Program-made: the position numbers and the translations under genes | Shown here: positions 1 through 7,280 of the stretch, in pieces | Layout: each line of letters begins with the position of its first letter | How positions within the stretch are numbered: position 1 is the first letter of the stretch | The notes under the pieces: model-generated | What the model was told of the DNA's origin: nothing | The model's input: only the letters and a program-made list of their open reading frames with translations | The model's database searches: none | NCBI GenBank assembly: GCA_016550425.1 | Contig: JABXGS010000001.1 | Coordinates: 1 to 23,712 of the forward strand | From: an archaeon | Lineage (GTDB): Archaea > Asgardarchaeota > Hermodarchaeia > Hermodarchaeales > Hermodarchaeaceae | DNA length: 23,712 nt | Reading direction: 5' to 3'

Positions 1-978
1 CAAATGGAAGATGAAATCGCTTCGATTGCGGCGATCATTGGGGCTTCTTGGGCAGGGGGGAAGGCAATGACGGCTACATCAGGACCGGGTTTCAGTTTGA
101 TGCAAGAGAATCTGGGTTATGCCTATCTTACTGAAACGCCTATTGTCATTGTTGATGCCCAGCGATCAGGACCTAGCACTGGTCAAGCCACTATGCCAGG
201 TCAGCAAGATATCATGCAGGCTCGTTATGGCTCACATGGAGATATTCCACCCATCGCCTTCTGTCCTTGGTCAGTGCAAGAAATGTTTGATTTTACTATC
301 TACGCCTTCAATTATGCTGAGCGGTTCCGAACACCCACGCTAGTTATGTCGGATGGCGAAATCAGTTATATGCGTGAACCCCTCACGATTCCCAAATCCC
401 AGGAGTTCCCCGTTATTAACCGGGAACGACTTACTCCGAATCATTCCAGTCCACGCGATATCTTTCTCCGGTATGAAATGCCCCGGTTTGGTGATGGTAT
501 GAATCTGCTTGTCACAGGTTCTGCGCATCGACCAACAGGTGTACGAGATTATACGCCGCGTTTCCATCGGGCAACCATTGAATGGCTCTTTGAAAAGAAT
601 CAACAGGCAGGAAATGCATTACGGAAAGAAAGACTGGATTTAGAGGTGACCGATCTCGAATCAGCATCTACGGCGGTGTTAAGTTTTGGAGCAGCAGCTC
701 GACCCGCTTACCACGCCGTCCAAAGAGCAAGGAAAAGAGGTCGCAAGGTGGGCTTTATCCGGTTAAAAACGCTCTGGCCGCTACCAGAAACCCATCTTCT
801 TGAGGTGCTCAAAGATGTGCAACGAGTTTTGGTTGTAGAGATGAACATGGGTATGATGGTCCATGAAATCACTCGGCTTGCACGGAATGCTTCGGTTATT
901 AGTGTGCCAAAGGTGGCAGGAGAGGTTCACCAGTCTGATGAGATTCTCGACCAAATATTAGGGGGGGATGTTGCATGA
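1..978 (+). CDS. korA: 2-oxoacid:ferredoxin oxidoreductase alpha subunit (5' truncated)
   Basis: This is the alpha subunit of a TPP-dependent 2-oxoacid:ferredoxin oxidoreductase, which oxidatively decarboxylates a 2-oxoacid such as 2-oxoglutarate to the acyl-CoA with reduction of ferredoxin in the cytoplasm. The visible 325 residues open inside the conserved family stretch (M)EDEIAS, followed by ATSGPGFSLM, then SHGD and the segment around FNYAERFRTPTLVMSDGE. The C-terminal transketolase-like domain begins near VLSFGAAARPAYHAV. Family members are about 370-385 residues, so roughly 55-60 N-terminal residues lie before the window. The first base is in frame, and the ATG at position 4 is internal, not the start. 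The stop overlaps the next start as ATGA, indicating translational coupling with korB. The order and sequence fit KorA best, but related 2-oxoisovalerate enzymes cannot be excluded. Confidence 0.93.
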   Translation, partial: QMEDEIASIAAIIGASWAGGKAMTATSGPGFSLMQENLGYAYLTETPIVIVDAQRSGPSTGQATMPGQQDIMQARYGSHGDIPPIAFCPWSVQEMFDFTIYAFNYAERFRTPTLVMSDGEISYMREPLTIPKSQEFPVINRERLTPNHSSPRDIFLRYEMPRFGDGMNLLVTGSAHRPTGVRDYTPRFHRATIEWLFEKNQQAGNALRKERLDLEVTDLESASTAVLSFGAAARPAYHAVQRARKRGRKVGFIRLKTLWPLPETHLLEVLKDVQRVLVVEMNMGMMVHEITRLARNASVISVPKVAGEVHQSDEILDQILGGDVA

Positions 979-1862
979 CAAAGGAAAGCCAAAGACTGGG
1001 TAAACCTCAGGCATACTATCGTGAGAATTATCTCCGAAACCTCCCTAGTGCTTTCTGTGCTGGTTGTGGAAATGGGACGATTCTCAATTCATTTGTGCGT
1101 GCCGTTGACGAGTTGATAATGACTAAACAAATTCGGCACAAAGATCTTCTTGGGGTTTCTGGCATCGGATGCTCCGCATGGATTCCCAGTCCCCATTTCA
1201 AAGGTGACACCTTGCATACTACTCATGGTCGTGCAATTGCATTTGCCACCGGTGCTAAAGTAATGAATCCGCAGCTCAAGATCGTCGTATTCACAGGCGA
1301 TGGTGATGGTGCTGCCATAGGCGGAAATCACCTAATCCACGCTGCTCGCCGTAATATCCCAATGACCGTTATTTTGGTTAACAATCTCAACTATGGGATG
1401 ACCGGGGGGCAGTCGGCTCCAACGACTCCGCTTCATGTCCAAACATCAACCTACCCCCAACACCCAGAGGCCCCCTTTGACCTCACCCAACTCGTCCTGG
1501 GAGCTGGAGCAAGCTATGTTGCCCGCTGGACCACCTTCTATGTGAATGAGCTGATTGCCACTATTAAGGAAGCCCTGATACATCCGGGCTTCTCCTTCAT
1601 TGAAGTCATCTCTCAATGTCCCACATATGCAGCTCGATTTTTTTCAGAATTCCAGTCCACTCTCTCACCAGCTGAATTAGATCAATATCGACGACATCCC
1701 GGTGCATGGATGTTGAAAGCGCTGAAGGGAAAGAAATCTGGGGAACATTTGGGGCAGCCACAATTTCAACTGAAATTGAAAGACAAGGATATTGAATTAG
1801 GTCTTTTCCGACGAGAACTTCGACCAACTCTTATTAAGTATCTCCAAGAGCTATGGGGCTAA
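975..1862 (+). CDS. korB: 2-oxoacid:ferredoxin oxidoreductase beta subunit
   Basis: This is the TPP-binding beta subunit of the same enzyme, 295 residues, a usual length for KorB. Cysteines C28 and C31 (CAGCG), C66 (GIGCSAW) and about C215 (SQCPTY) are placed as in beta subunits that hold one [4Fe-4S] cluster. The TPP/Mg motif starts at GDGDGAAIGGNH, about residues 113-124, and ends in the VNNLNYGMTGGQ stretch some 25 residues later. It begins inside the korA stop (ATGA overlap) and is followed after 19 bases by korC, so the three genes form one operon. No ferredoxin-like delta subunit follows. The exact 2-oxoacid is not readable from the sequence. Confidence 0.95.
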   Translation: MTKESQRLGKPQAYYRENYLRNLPSAFCAGCGNGTILNSFVRAVDELIMTKQIRHKDLLGVSGIGCSAWIPSPHFKGDTLHTTHGRAIAFATGAKVMNPQLKIVVFTGDGDGAAIGGNHLIHAARRNIPMTVILVNNLNYGMTGGQSAPTTPLHVQTSTYPQHPEAPFDLTQLVLGAGASYVARWTTFYVNELIATIKEALIHPGFSFIEVISQCPTYAARFFSEFQSTLSPAELDQYRRHPGAWMLKALKGKKSGEHLGQPQFQLKLKDKDIELGLFRRELRPTLIKYLQELWG

Positions 1863-1866
1863 TCGT

Positions 1867-1871
1867 GGAGG
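1867..1871 (+). promoter_or_regulatory. Shine-Dalgarno site for korC
   Basis: GGAGG lies 10 bases before the ATG at 1882. It separates the real start from the ATG at 1877, which opens only a four-codon frame. Confidence 0.7.
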
Positions 1872-1881
1872 AATAAATGCA

Positions 1882-2457
1882 ATGCATCTAACTATTCGCT
1901 TCGCTGGGTATGGCGGTTATGGCGTTGTCACAGCCAGTCGAATTTTGGGTCTTGCATTCACTCAAAAAGGCTTTCATGTTCTACAAACGGAATCCCATGG
2001 TGCAGCTGCACGTGGTGGTGCCTGTACTGCAGACTTGACGATTTCGTCTAGCCCAATTAATGAACTACGGTTTGAAAAACCAAATGTCCTTATTGTTCTC
2101 TCAACACCCGCATTTCGGAAATGCTGTTCAATCACACCAGATTTGAGTAGTGAACTTTTAATAATTGAAACCGAGATTCTGAATGATCCAATTGTGCAAA
2201 TGGGAATAGCTGAACTTCCCCAAGAGAATGGAACTAGAATCTATCATGCGAGAATACGAAATCTCGCAGATACCCTTGGACACGTCAGATATATGGGCAT
2301 CGCTTCGCTGGGTGCCCTTGCCGCCATCGATGACCGTATTGACATGAAACTAATTGAAAAGACAATAGCACTTGATAATAAACTCAGACGTTTTGAAACA
2401 CAAAACCTCCAAGCTCTTCATGAAGGAGCTAAAGCTATTGCAGTACACAAGGCATAA
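1882..2457 (+). CDS. korC: 2-oxoacid:ferredoxin oxidoreductase gamma subunit
   Basis: This 191-residue protein has the gamma-subunit fold of 2-oxoacid:ferredoxin oxidoreductases. The N-terminal glycine-rich motif GYGGYGVVTASRIL (residues 9-22) corresponds to the family GxGGxG signature, and SHGAAARGGACTADL matches the usual SxG.eaRGG.s segment. In the family this subunit sits with alpha and beta and contributes to CoA and substrate positioning. The ATG at 1882 is preceded by GGAGG at 1867-1871 with a 10-base spacer. An ATG at 1877 is in another frame and stops after four codons. It is the third gene of the kor operon. Confidence 0.92.
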   Translation: MHLTIRFAGYGGYGVVTASRILGLAFTQKGFHVLQTESHGAAARGGACTADLTISSSPINELRFEKPNVLIVLSTPAFRKCCSITPDLSSELLIIETEILNDPIVQMGIAELPQENGTRIYHARIRNLADTLGHVRYMGIASLGALAAIDDRIDMKLIEKTIALDNKLRRFETQNLQALHEGAKAIAVHKA

Positions 2458-2489
2458 ACAGAAAGTGTCTAATATTAAAGACGACGCAG

Positions 2490-3458
2490 ATGGTTGAGCG
2501 GAATCATAAGATGAATTCACAAAAAAGCAGCTATCTCAGCTTAATTATCGCCGCTATCTGTTTTGGCACGATCCCTGTCTTCTCATCCTATCTGACCTTC
2601 TTTGGCGTTTCATCTCTCCAGCAAGCCCTCTTTCGCACAGCATTTACAGTTCTGTATATCTTCATCGGTCTTGGAATTGCTTATTCATTCCATAATATTA
2701 CAATTAAACGCAAACATCTCATGCATTTTATCATCTATGGACTAATTGGAGTCGCCCTTGGCCTCATCGTATACATCACTGCAATCGCGATTGGGACGCC
2801 CGTGGTCGTCGCTGTTTCTTTAACCTACCTTTACCCCGCCATCACGCTAATCCTTGGACGAATTATGCTTCAAGAACTGATAACACCCATTCGCCTCATC
2901 GCTGTGCCTCTGTCAATTGCAGGGGCAATAGTAGTTTCGCTTCCAATCTTCCCCTTGGTTGTTGTAGCTCCCTTAGCTGGAATAATTCTAGCCTTGTCAA
3001 ATGCAGTCTTCGCAGCAATCTATATGGTTCTAGGAAGAAAATGGAGCGGACATGAGGGATACCGCCCTTCAGTGGCAACCTTTTGGGGCTATTTCTTTGC
3101 CTTGCTATGGATGATCCCGATTATTCTCATAATCAGTCTCTTCATTAGTGATCCACGAATCGTTGGAATCCAATTGATTCTTCCAGTTCCCGCTTGGTTA
3201 CTCCTTATAGGGTTTGCATTAATCGCTACAACCATCCCCTACCTATTAACTAATATTGGAGTGAAAAAGGTGGACGCTTCAGCTGCTTCCATTATTCTTC
3301 TCTTGGATCCTATTAGTGCCGTGATTTTTGGTTTCATGTTCCTTGGACAACCGGTCGCTCTTTGGCAAGCGGTCGGAGCTGCTTTAATCTTTCTCGCGAC
3401 CATTCTTATTGCCCTAGAACCACGATTCCGCAAGAAAGAATCAGAAAAAAAGGAATAA
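2490..3458 (+). CDS. EamA/DMT-family membrane transporter
   Basis: This is a 322-residue polytopic membrane protein of the drug/metabolite transporter superfamily. About ten hydrophobic segments are visible, arranged as two EamA repeats (about residues 14-155 and 165-310). The first has FGTIPVFSSYLTFFGVSSLQQALFRT and TPVVVAVSLTYLYPAITLILG. The second ends with VDASAASIILLLDPISAVIFGFMFLGQ, the typical last-helix pattern. A lysine/glutamate-rich tail follows. It starts 32 bases after korC and could be cotranscribed, though nothing links it to the oxidoreductase. The start is uncertain: ATG at 2490 or at 2511, neither with a strong ribosome binding site. The substrate is unknown; family members export amino acids, nucleotides or other metabolites. 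Confidence 0.88.
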   Translation: MVERNHKMNSQKSSYLSLIIAAICFGTIPVFSSYLTFFGVSSLQQALFRTAFTVLYIFIGLGIAYSFHNITIKRKHLMHFIIYGLIGVALGLIVYITAIAIGTPVVVAVSLTYLYPAITLILGRIMLQELITPIRLIAVPLSIAGAIVVSLPIFPLVVVAPLAGIILALSNAVFAAIYMVLGRKWSGHEGYRPSVATFWGYFFALLWMIPIILIISLFISDPRIVGIQLILPVPAWLLLIGFALIATTIPYLLTNIGVKKVDASAASIILLLDPISAVIFGFMFLGQPVALWQAVGAALIFLATILIALEPRFRKKESEKKE

Positions 3459-3485
3459 AGAATTTGGCATTGTGAACCGTATCCA

Positions 3486-3491
3486 TTATAA
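3486..3491 (+). promoter_or_regulatory. Possible TATA box upstream of the AIR-synthase-like gene
   Basis: TTATAA lies about 36-41 bases before the ATG at 3527. That would place transcription start about ten bases before the gene. An AAGGT Shine-Dalgarno follows at 3515-3519. The call rests on position and composition only. Confidence 0.35.
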
Positions 3492-3526
3492 CCTGCAACG
3501 TTGCTCTTTCATCTAAGGTAACCACA

Positions 3527-4513
3527 ATGTCTCTTCCCATGGGCAAACTCACACTAGCTGAATTGGAACGTCTCGTGTTCCCTCACCTTCCTCGAGTAGA
3601 GGATGCGCGTTCTGTCCTTCTTGATTACGGTTCAACTCCCATTGCTGGAAATGTGGTTGTTGCCTCCGATCCTGTGGTGGGGATACCACTTCATTTCTAT
3701 GGATTCTTTGCGGTTCATTATTCAACAACCGATGTCGCAATGGCCTGGGCTATTCCCCAATACCTTTCCTTAGGTATCTATTATCCACCTAATACTGAGG
3801 AGAAATGGCTCATTTCAACCATGAAACAGCTTGGACAGGAAGCTCAACAACTAAACCTCAAAGTCATTGGTGGACATACGGGGGGTTATGATGGGCTCCA
3901 CACTCCTCTTATCGCCACAACGTGTTTTGGAATAATCCCTGAGTCATCTCAACGTGAATCTCAAGTGAAACCTGGAGACGTCATCATTGCAGTTGGTCCG
4001 ATTGCTCGAGAAACCCTGTGGTTTCTTGCCAACGTCGAAGAATCAACAGTCGATACCATTCTCTCCCGATCACTGCGTCAAGCGTTGGCCAATGACTTAA
4101 GCCCTTTCAGGGTAGTTCCCCTAGTTCAAACTCTTCCCCGAGAACAAATCACCTTACTCCATGATTTAGCTGAAGGAGGATTGGCAACCGCGTTATTGGA
4201 ACTCCAGCAAGCCACGCGGTTGGGAATCACCGTCCAAAGTAGTGCAATTCCCTGGGATGAGCCCGCAATCCAACTCTTCAATTACCTGAATTGGAATCCC
4301 TTTTATTGCTCGTCCTTTGGGAGCTTCCTCATTGTCACTAAAAATGAGGAATCGCCTGTGATAATCAAATCTATTCAAGAACATGGGCGTCAAGCAGCAA
4401 TCATTGGAACATTCATGAAGAAGAAGCAAATTCGAATCGAAGCAGACGGGAAAACCAGTCGCCTTGAACCTGGTGAAGATCCATATAAGCGCTTCACAAC
4501 CCGCCTTCTTTAG
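3527..4513 (+). CDS. AIR-synthase-related protein (PurM/HypE/ThiL superfamily)
   Basis: This 328-residue protein has the two-domain PurM fold used by AIR synthase, HypE, SelD and ThiL, ATP-dependent enzymes that phosphorylate or activate a substrate. Matching segments are VVASDPVVG near residue 45, FFAVHYSTTDVAMAWAIP (about 64-81), the VIGGHTGGYDG loop (about 112-122), and KPGDVIIAVGPIARETLW at the start of the second domain. LLHDLAEGGLATALLEL matches the conserved D.sEGG.a.al motif. The C-terminal PR(V/I)C tail of true HypE is absent and no hydrogenase genes are nearby, so a HypE role is doubtful. The position facing a ThiN gene makes a thiamine-related role possible, but the sequence is not clearly ThiL. 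The last 20 bases overlap the convergent methyltransferase gene. The start is supported by AAGGT seven bases upstream. Confidence 0.8.
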   Translation: MSLPMGKLTLAELERLVFPHLPRVEDARSVLLDYGSTPIAGNVVVASDPVVGIPLHFYGFFAVHYSTTDVAMAWAIPQYLSLGIYYPPNTEEKWLISTMKQLGQEAQQLNLKVIGGHTGGYDGLHTPLIATTCFGIIPESSQRESQVKPGDVIIAVGPIARETLWFLANVEESTVDTILSRSLRQALANDLSPFRVVPLVQTLPREQITLLHDLAEGGLATALLELQQATRLGITVQSSAIPWDEPAIQLFNYLNWNPFYCSSFGSFLIVTKNEESPVIIKSIQEHGRQAAIIGTFMKKKQIRIEADGKTSRLEPGEDPYKRFTTRLL

Positions 4514-5276
4514 CCCCACACCGTTTTGCACTGAAAACCGTAAATGCGCCAAGTGCACGGCTTAGCCACCGGTTACTTAGTGTTACTTCAAGCATGGAAA
4601 CGACGGGCAAGCATTTTTCTGGAGCAAAGGGAGGAGCATAGACTGATCCACGGTACTGAATCTGAGTAAAACCATTCCGATACAATCTTCGAATAACCTG
4701 CCAAGGACTTGGAAAGCTAGCAAGTCCAAACACATCGCATTGAGCTAAATTTCGAATTCTTCGTTCTAATGCCCATAAATTGACTGATGTGAGCACGCCC
4801 AACAAGAAATTTCCTGAAGCATGGAGGCATCGATAGATTTCTTTGAAGAGCTCATCGCGATCAGGTACAAATTCCAATACGGTCATACTGAAAGTGAGGT
4901 CACTGCATTCGGTACGAAACGGTAGGCTTGTTCCATCCGAGAGCACGAGATGCACATTGTCCGATTTCGTAAATTTCTGACGAGCGACGGCAAGCATTTG
5001 CCAAGCAAAGTCAATTCCAATGAGTTGAGTATGGTCATTACCTAACAAGGAGATGGCTTTGCCCGTACCAACACCTATCTCAAGCGCAACTTTGGGAACA
5101 GTGGCGGGGAATAGATTTTGAATTGCTTGTGTTTCTACTAACCAGACATAGTTCCCCATTGCTGATTGGTACCAGAAATCATATCCTTTTGCCATTGATC
5201 CAAACGCTTGACTTACTGCTCGTTTGTGTTGGATGTTCTTTGTTTTCGTATTTGTCAAGCTTTTTTCACTCATCAA
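4494..5276 (-). CDS. Class I SAM-dependent methyltransferase
   Basis: This 260-residue protein has a Methyltransf_11-type Rossmann domain. Motif I is ALEIGVGTGKAISLL (about residues 64-78). The acidic residue that binds the SAM ribose lies in LIGIDFAWQMLAVA, followed by VLSDGTSLPF and the motif IV/V segment DLTFSMTVLEFVPDRDELFKE. The N-terminal AFGSMAKGYDFWYQSAMGNYVW resembles the cap of UbiE/BioC-like enzymes. Its start overlaps the end of the upstream thiN-like gene by 11 bases, so the two are probably translated from one message. Its 3' end overlaps the convergent AIR-synthase-like gene by 20 bases. The methyl acceptor cannot be predicted. A link to thiamine would rest only on the neighbour. 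Confidence 0.88.
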   Translation of the reverse strand: MMSEKSLTNTKTKNIQHKRAVSQAFGSMAKGYDFWYQSAMGNYVWLVETQAIQNLFPATVPKVALEIGVGTGKAISLLGNDHTQLIGIDFAWQMLAVARQKFTKSDNVHLVLSDGTSLPFRTECSDLTFSMTVLEFVPDRDELFKEIYRCLHASGNFLLGVLTSVNLWALERRIRNLAQCDVFGLASFPSPWQVIRRLYRNGFTQIQYRGSVYAPPFAPEKCLPVVSMLEVTLSNRWLSRALGAFTVFSAKRCGAKEGGL

Positions 5277-5811
5277 CTAGCAATTGGTCCAAAACCGATC
5301 GCACTCTTTCGGTAACTATGCTCGGAGAAGGTCCAAATATGACCACAAGTGGTTCAACGCCGTGAGCTCCCCAATCAAACAGCACTTCAGGAACGAAACC
5401 AAATTTCGTTAATCCTGCTAGTGTCATACAATCTGGAATCTGGGTGCGTTCTCCAAGCCGAAATCCTATAACTTGTAAGCCAGCTCGTCTTGCAGCCTCG
5501 GTGATTTCATTCGAATGGCGTAGTGAGATTGCCGCGTGAATCGACTCGTTCAAGGTGTGGGCTTTGAGGATTACGCGTCCCATATACGGTGCCCAACCAA
5601 ACTCGACCTCTCCTATAGCTTCGGGTTTCCCTCTAACTAAGATAATCCGACCTGTCAATCCTGCTACCTGTGAAAGTTCTGTGGCTCCTGAAACGCAGGC
5701 TACAAAATTCCCTCCAACTTCTGGAACAAGCTGGGCAAAATGGGGAGTGCGAGTAAGTGCCCTTATGTTGGTTTTAAGCTGTCGAATCAACTTAGCAGGA
5801 TCGTCGACCAT
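5266..5811 (-). CDS. thiN: Stand-alone ThiN-family thiamine-phosphate synthase domain
   Basis: This protein of about 181 residues is a ThiN domain. In archaea ThiN joins HMP-PP and thiazole phosphate to thiamine phosphate, usually as the C-terminal half of a ThiD-ThiN fusion. Recognisable segments are LTGRIILVRGKPEAIGEVEFG, the ESIHAAISLRHSNEI helix with the conserved Arg near residue 98, GLQVIGFRLGER, and the C-terminal VPEVLFDWGAHGVEPLVVIFG. No ThiD kinase domain and no helix-turn-helix is attached, so it is neither the common fusion nor a ThiR-type repressor. The family Asn just before the ..RYS motif appears as Ser here. The first codon is ATG at 5811 or GTG at 5814; a GAGGGT ribosome site favours ATG. 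It is the first gene of a pair with the overlapping methyltransferase. Confidence 0.8.
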   Translation of the reverse strand: MVDDPAKLIRQLKTNIRALTRTPHFAQLVPEVGGNFVACVSGATELSQVAGLTGRIILVRGKPEAIGEVEFGWAPYMGRVILKAHTLNESIHAAISLRHSNEITEAARRAGLQVIGFRLGERTQIPDCMTLAGLTKFGFVPEVLFDWGAHGVEPLVVIFGPSPSIVTERVRSVLDQLLVDE

Positions 5812-5816
5812 CACAT

Positions 5817-5822
5817 ACCCTC
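5817..5822 (-). promoter_or_regulatory. Shine-Dalgarno site for thiN
   Basis: On the minus strand GAGGGT lies five bases before the ATG at 5811 and two bases before the alternative GTG at 5814. The spacing favours the ATG. Confidence 0.5.
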
Positions 5823-5887
5823 ACTGAGTTGAACCTTTAATGTTCTTGATAATTCTTCCTTTTGAGTCTAGGGATTTTACGCAACCC

Positions 5888-5896
5888 TTTTATACA
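5888..5896. promoter_or_regulatory. TATA-like element in the thiN / ECF intergenic region
   Basis: The sequence TTTTATACA reads TGTATAAAA on the minus strand, so it is TATA-like in both directions. On the minus strand it lies about 75-85 bases before thiN, predicting a leader of about 50 bases. On the plus strand it lies 41-49 bases before the ECF GTG start, predicting a leader of about 20 bases. It is the only good TATA candidate in this 125-base divergent gap, so it could serve either gene or both. Confidence 0.4.
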
Positions 5897-5936
5897 TCCC
5901 GTATGAAAACCCGTATTCGTTCGGGAGTCGATCAAG

Positions 5937-6608
5937 GTGAATGAGTTTCTAAAAGAAAAATCTGCTCCGCGGTCCTTATACGTTGCCACGATTGGGGTTC
6001 TAAGTGCTTTAATGGCGTTTATGGCAATGTTTGCTGTTGTTCTCCCTCCTCCACTTGGTTCAATTGACACCTCGTCAATTCTCATTTTCGCAACTGCCAT
6101 TCTTTATGGTCCCTCATTCGGGCTCATTATTACAATCATTGGGCAACTTATCGGAAAAGGTGTGCTTATCTCTTCTGTGGGTTGGCCGGCAATTTTCATT
6201 CCCGGAATTGTAGCGGTTCGTGGTCCTGAAGCCTTCATCGTCGGATATATCGGTCGCTCTAAATCTTTTGGACGATTTCGTGAGCCCCTTGCGATGGGGA
6301 TAGGAGTAGTTTGGGAAACAGTGGCATTTGTTATTGCGGATTTCTGGCTCTTTGGGATTGCAGGTGCTATTGGGGTAATTTTCACTTTTATCGATGTTAT
6401 TTGGGTACCAGTAGGAATTGCGGCACTCTACTATGTTCGATTGACTTTCAAAACCGAATACCTCGACAAGCATCTAGGTTTAGTTGATCCTCGAGCAAAA
6501 CGCGGTTTCATGATTACTGGTTCTCTATTCATTCTTCTTTGCTGGATATTTATTCTCATTTCTGGAATAACAGGTTGGGGCTTACTTCCTGTATTTCCTA
6601 GTTTATAG
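5937..6608 (+). CDS. ECF-transporter-type substrate-binding membrane protein (S component)
   Basis: This is a 223-residue integral membrane protein with about six hydrophobic segments, resembling S components of energy-coupling-factor vitamin importers. After a short basic N-terminus, helix 1 (about residues 15-37) leads to the PPPLGSIDTSSILIFATAILYGPSFGLIITIIGQLIG segment, the usual S-component layout with a glycine-rich repeat. LAMGIGVVWETVAFVIADF and two further helices follow. The start is GTG at 5937; an ATG at 5941 is out of frame. No EcfA ATPase or EcfT gene is in the window, so it would use a shared energising module. The divergent thiN suggests thiamine or a precursor as ligand, but no TPP riboswitch or diagnostic ligand motif is visible, so the ligand is unassigned. 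Confidence 0.72.
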   Translation: MNEFLKEKSAPRSLYVATIGVLSALMAFMAMFAVVLPPPLGSIDTSSILIFATAILYGPSFGLIITIIGQLIGKGVLISSVGWPAIFIPGIVAVRGPEAFIVGYIGRSKSFGRFREPLAMGIGVVWETVAFVIADFWLFGIAGAIGVIFTFIDVIWVPVGIAALYYVRLTFKTEYLDKHLGLVDPRAKRGFMITGSLFILLCWIFILISGITGWGLLPVFPSL

Positions 6609-6651
6609 TCCACACAATCGTGTCGCCACGCAAGTCCGTGTTAGGGGAAAC

Positions 6652-6658
6652 CTTTAAG
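6652..6658 (+). promoter_or_regulatory. Possible TATA box for the macrodomain gene
   Basis: CTTTAAG preceded by purine-rich GGGGAAA (BRE-like) lies about 52-58 bases before the ATG at 6710. Transcription would start near 6680. Composition and spacing are the only support. Confidence 0.35.
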
Positions 6659-6709
6659 CCTAGATATAGGGCTTTTTGCTGGTAGTGGTTGGTCGAATGG
6701 TGTTGGAGT

Positions 6710-7243
6710 ATGCGTCGTGTCGTCAACAAAGTCACAATCGAACTTGTACAGGGCGATATTACTGACTTAGCAACCGACGCAATTGTAAATGCAGCAAATG
6801 AATCACTCCAAATGGGAGGCGGGGTTGCAGGTGCAATTCGCCGACGCGGAGGACCAGCAATACAACGCGAGTGTGATGAAATTGGAGGGACACCCGTTGG
6901 AACTGCGGTTCTTACAAATGGAGGGAACCTAAAAGCTCGGTATGTTATTCATGCAGTCGGACCTCGTTGGGGGGAAGGGAATGAAGCTCAGAAACTTGCA
7001 AGTGCTGTGAGAAGTGCGCTCAAAATTGCTGTTGGAAAGCGTTTACGCAGTATAGCCTTCCCTGCTATCAGCACTGGAATTTTCGGATTCCCTAAAAAAC
7101 AAGCTGCTCAAATCATTCTCACTACTATCCTCGCTTTTGTGCGAGAAGTCGATTCCACTCTTCGTCGCATTGTATTCAGCTTGTTTGATCCTACTTCGTA
7201 TGCGATTTTTGAAGAAACCTTTGCGGCACTATCTGCAACATAA
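6710..7243 (+). CDS. Macrodomain protein (probable ADP-ribose/O-acetyl-ADP-ribose hydrolase)
   Basis: This 177-residue single macrodomain protein resembles the MacroD/YmdB group, which removes ADP-ribose from acidic residues or deacetylates O-acetyl-ADP-ribose. Signature motifs are all present: VQGDIT (residues 13-18), IVNAANESL (25-33), GGGVAGAI (36-43), AVGPRWGEG near residue 83, and the STGIFGFP phosphate loop (121-128). No other domain is attached. A TTG at 6689 would add seven residues. ATG at 6710 is preferred because the macrodomain begins directly after it, although its ribosome site is weak. It faces the convergent DinB-like gene. Substrate choice among macrodomain types is inferred from the MacroD-like motifs. 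Confidence 0.9.
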   Translation: MRRVVNKVTIELVQGDITDLATDAIVNAANESLQMGGGVAGAIRRRGGPAIQRECDEIGGTPVGTAVLTNGGNLKARYVIHAVGPRWGEGNEAQKLASAVRSALKIAVGKRLRSIAFPAISTGIFGFPKKQAAQIILTTILAFVREVDSTLRRIVFSLFDPTSYAIFEETFAALSAT

Positions 7244-7280
7244 GAAGTTAATTTGAAGGTAGGTCAAAGAGTGGGAATTG

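Noticed and set aside
3527..4513. Annotation as hydrogenase maturation factor HypE or as thiamine-phosphate kinase ThiL.
   Set aside because: The HypE C-terminal cysteine motif is missing, no hydrogenase genes are near, and the ThiL-specific motifs are not convincing. Only the superfamily is supported.
5815..5936. A TPP riboswitch in the thiN / ECF leader, prompted by CTGAG followed by GAACC near 5823-5835.
   Set aside because: The conserved TPP riboswitch core (CUGAGA, then the ACCUGAUCUGGAUAAU-type element) and its stems are not present on either strand.
6612..6623. Small hairpin ACAC-AATC-GTGT after the ECF S gene.
   Set aside because: It is too short, and no T-rich tract follows, so it cannot be called a terminator.
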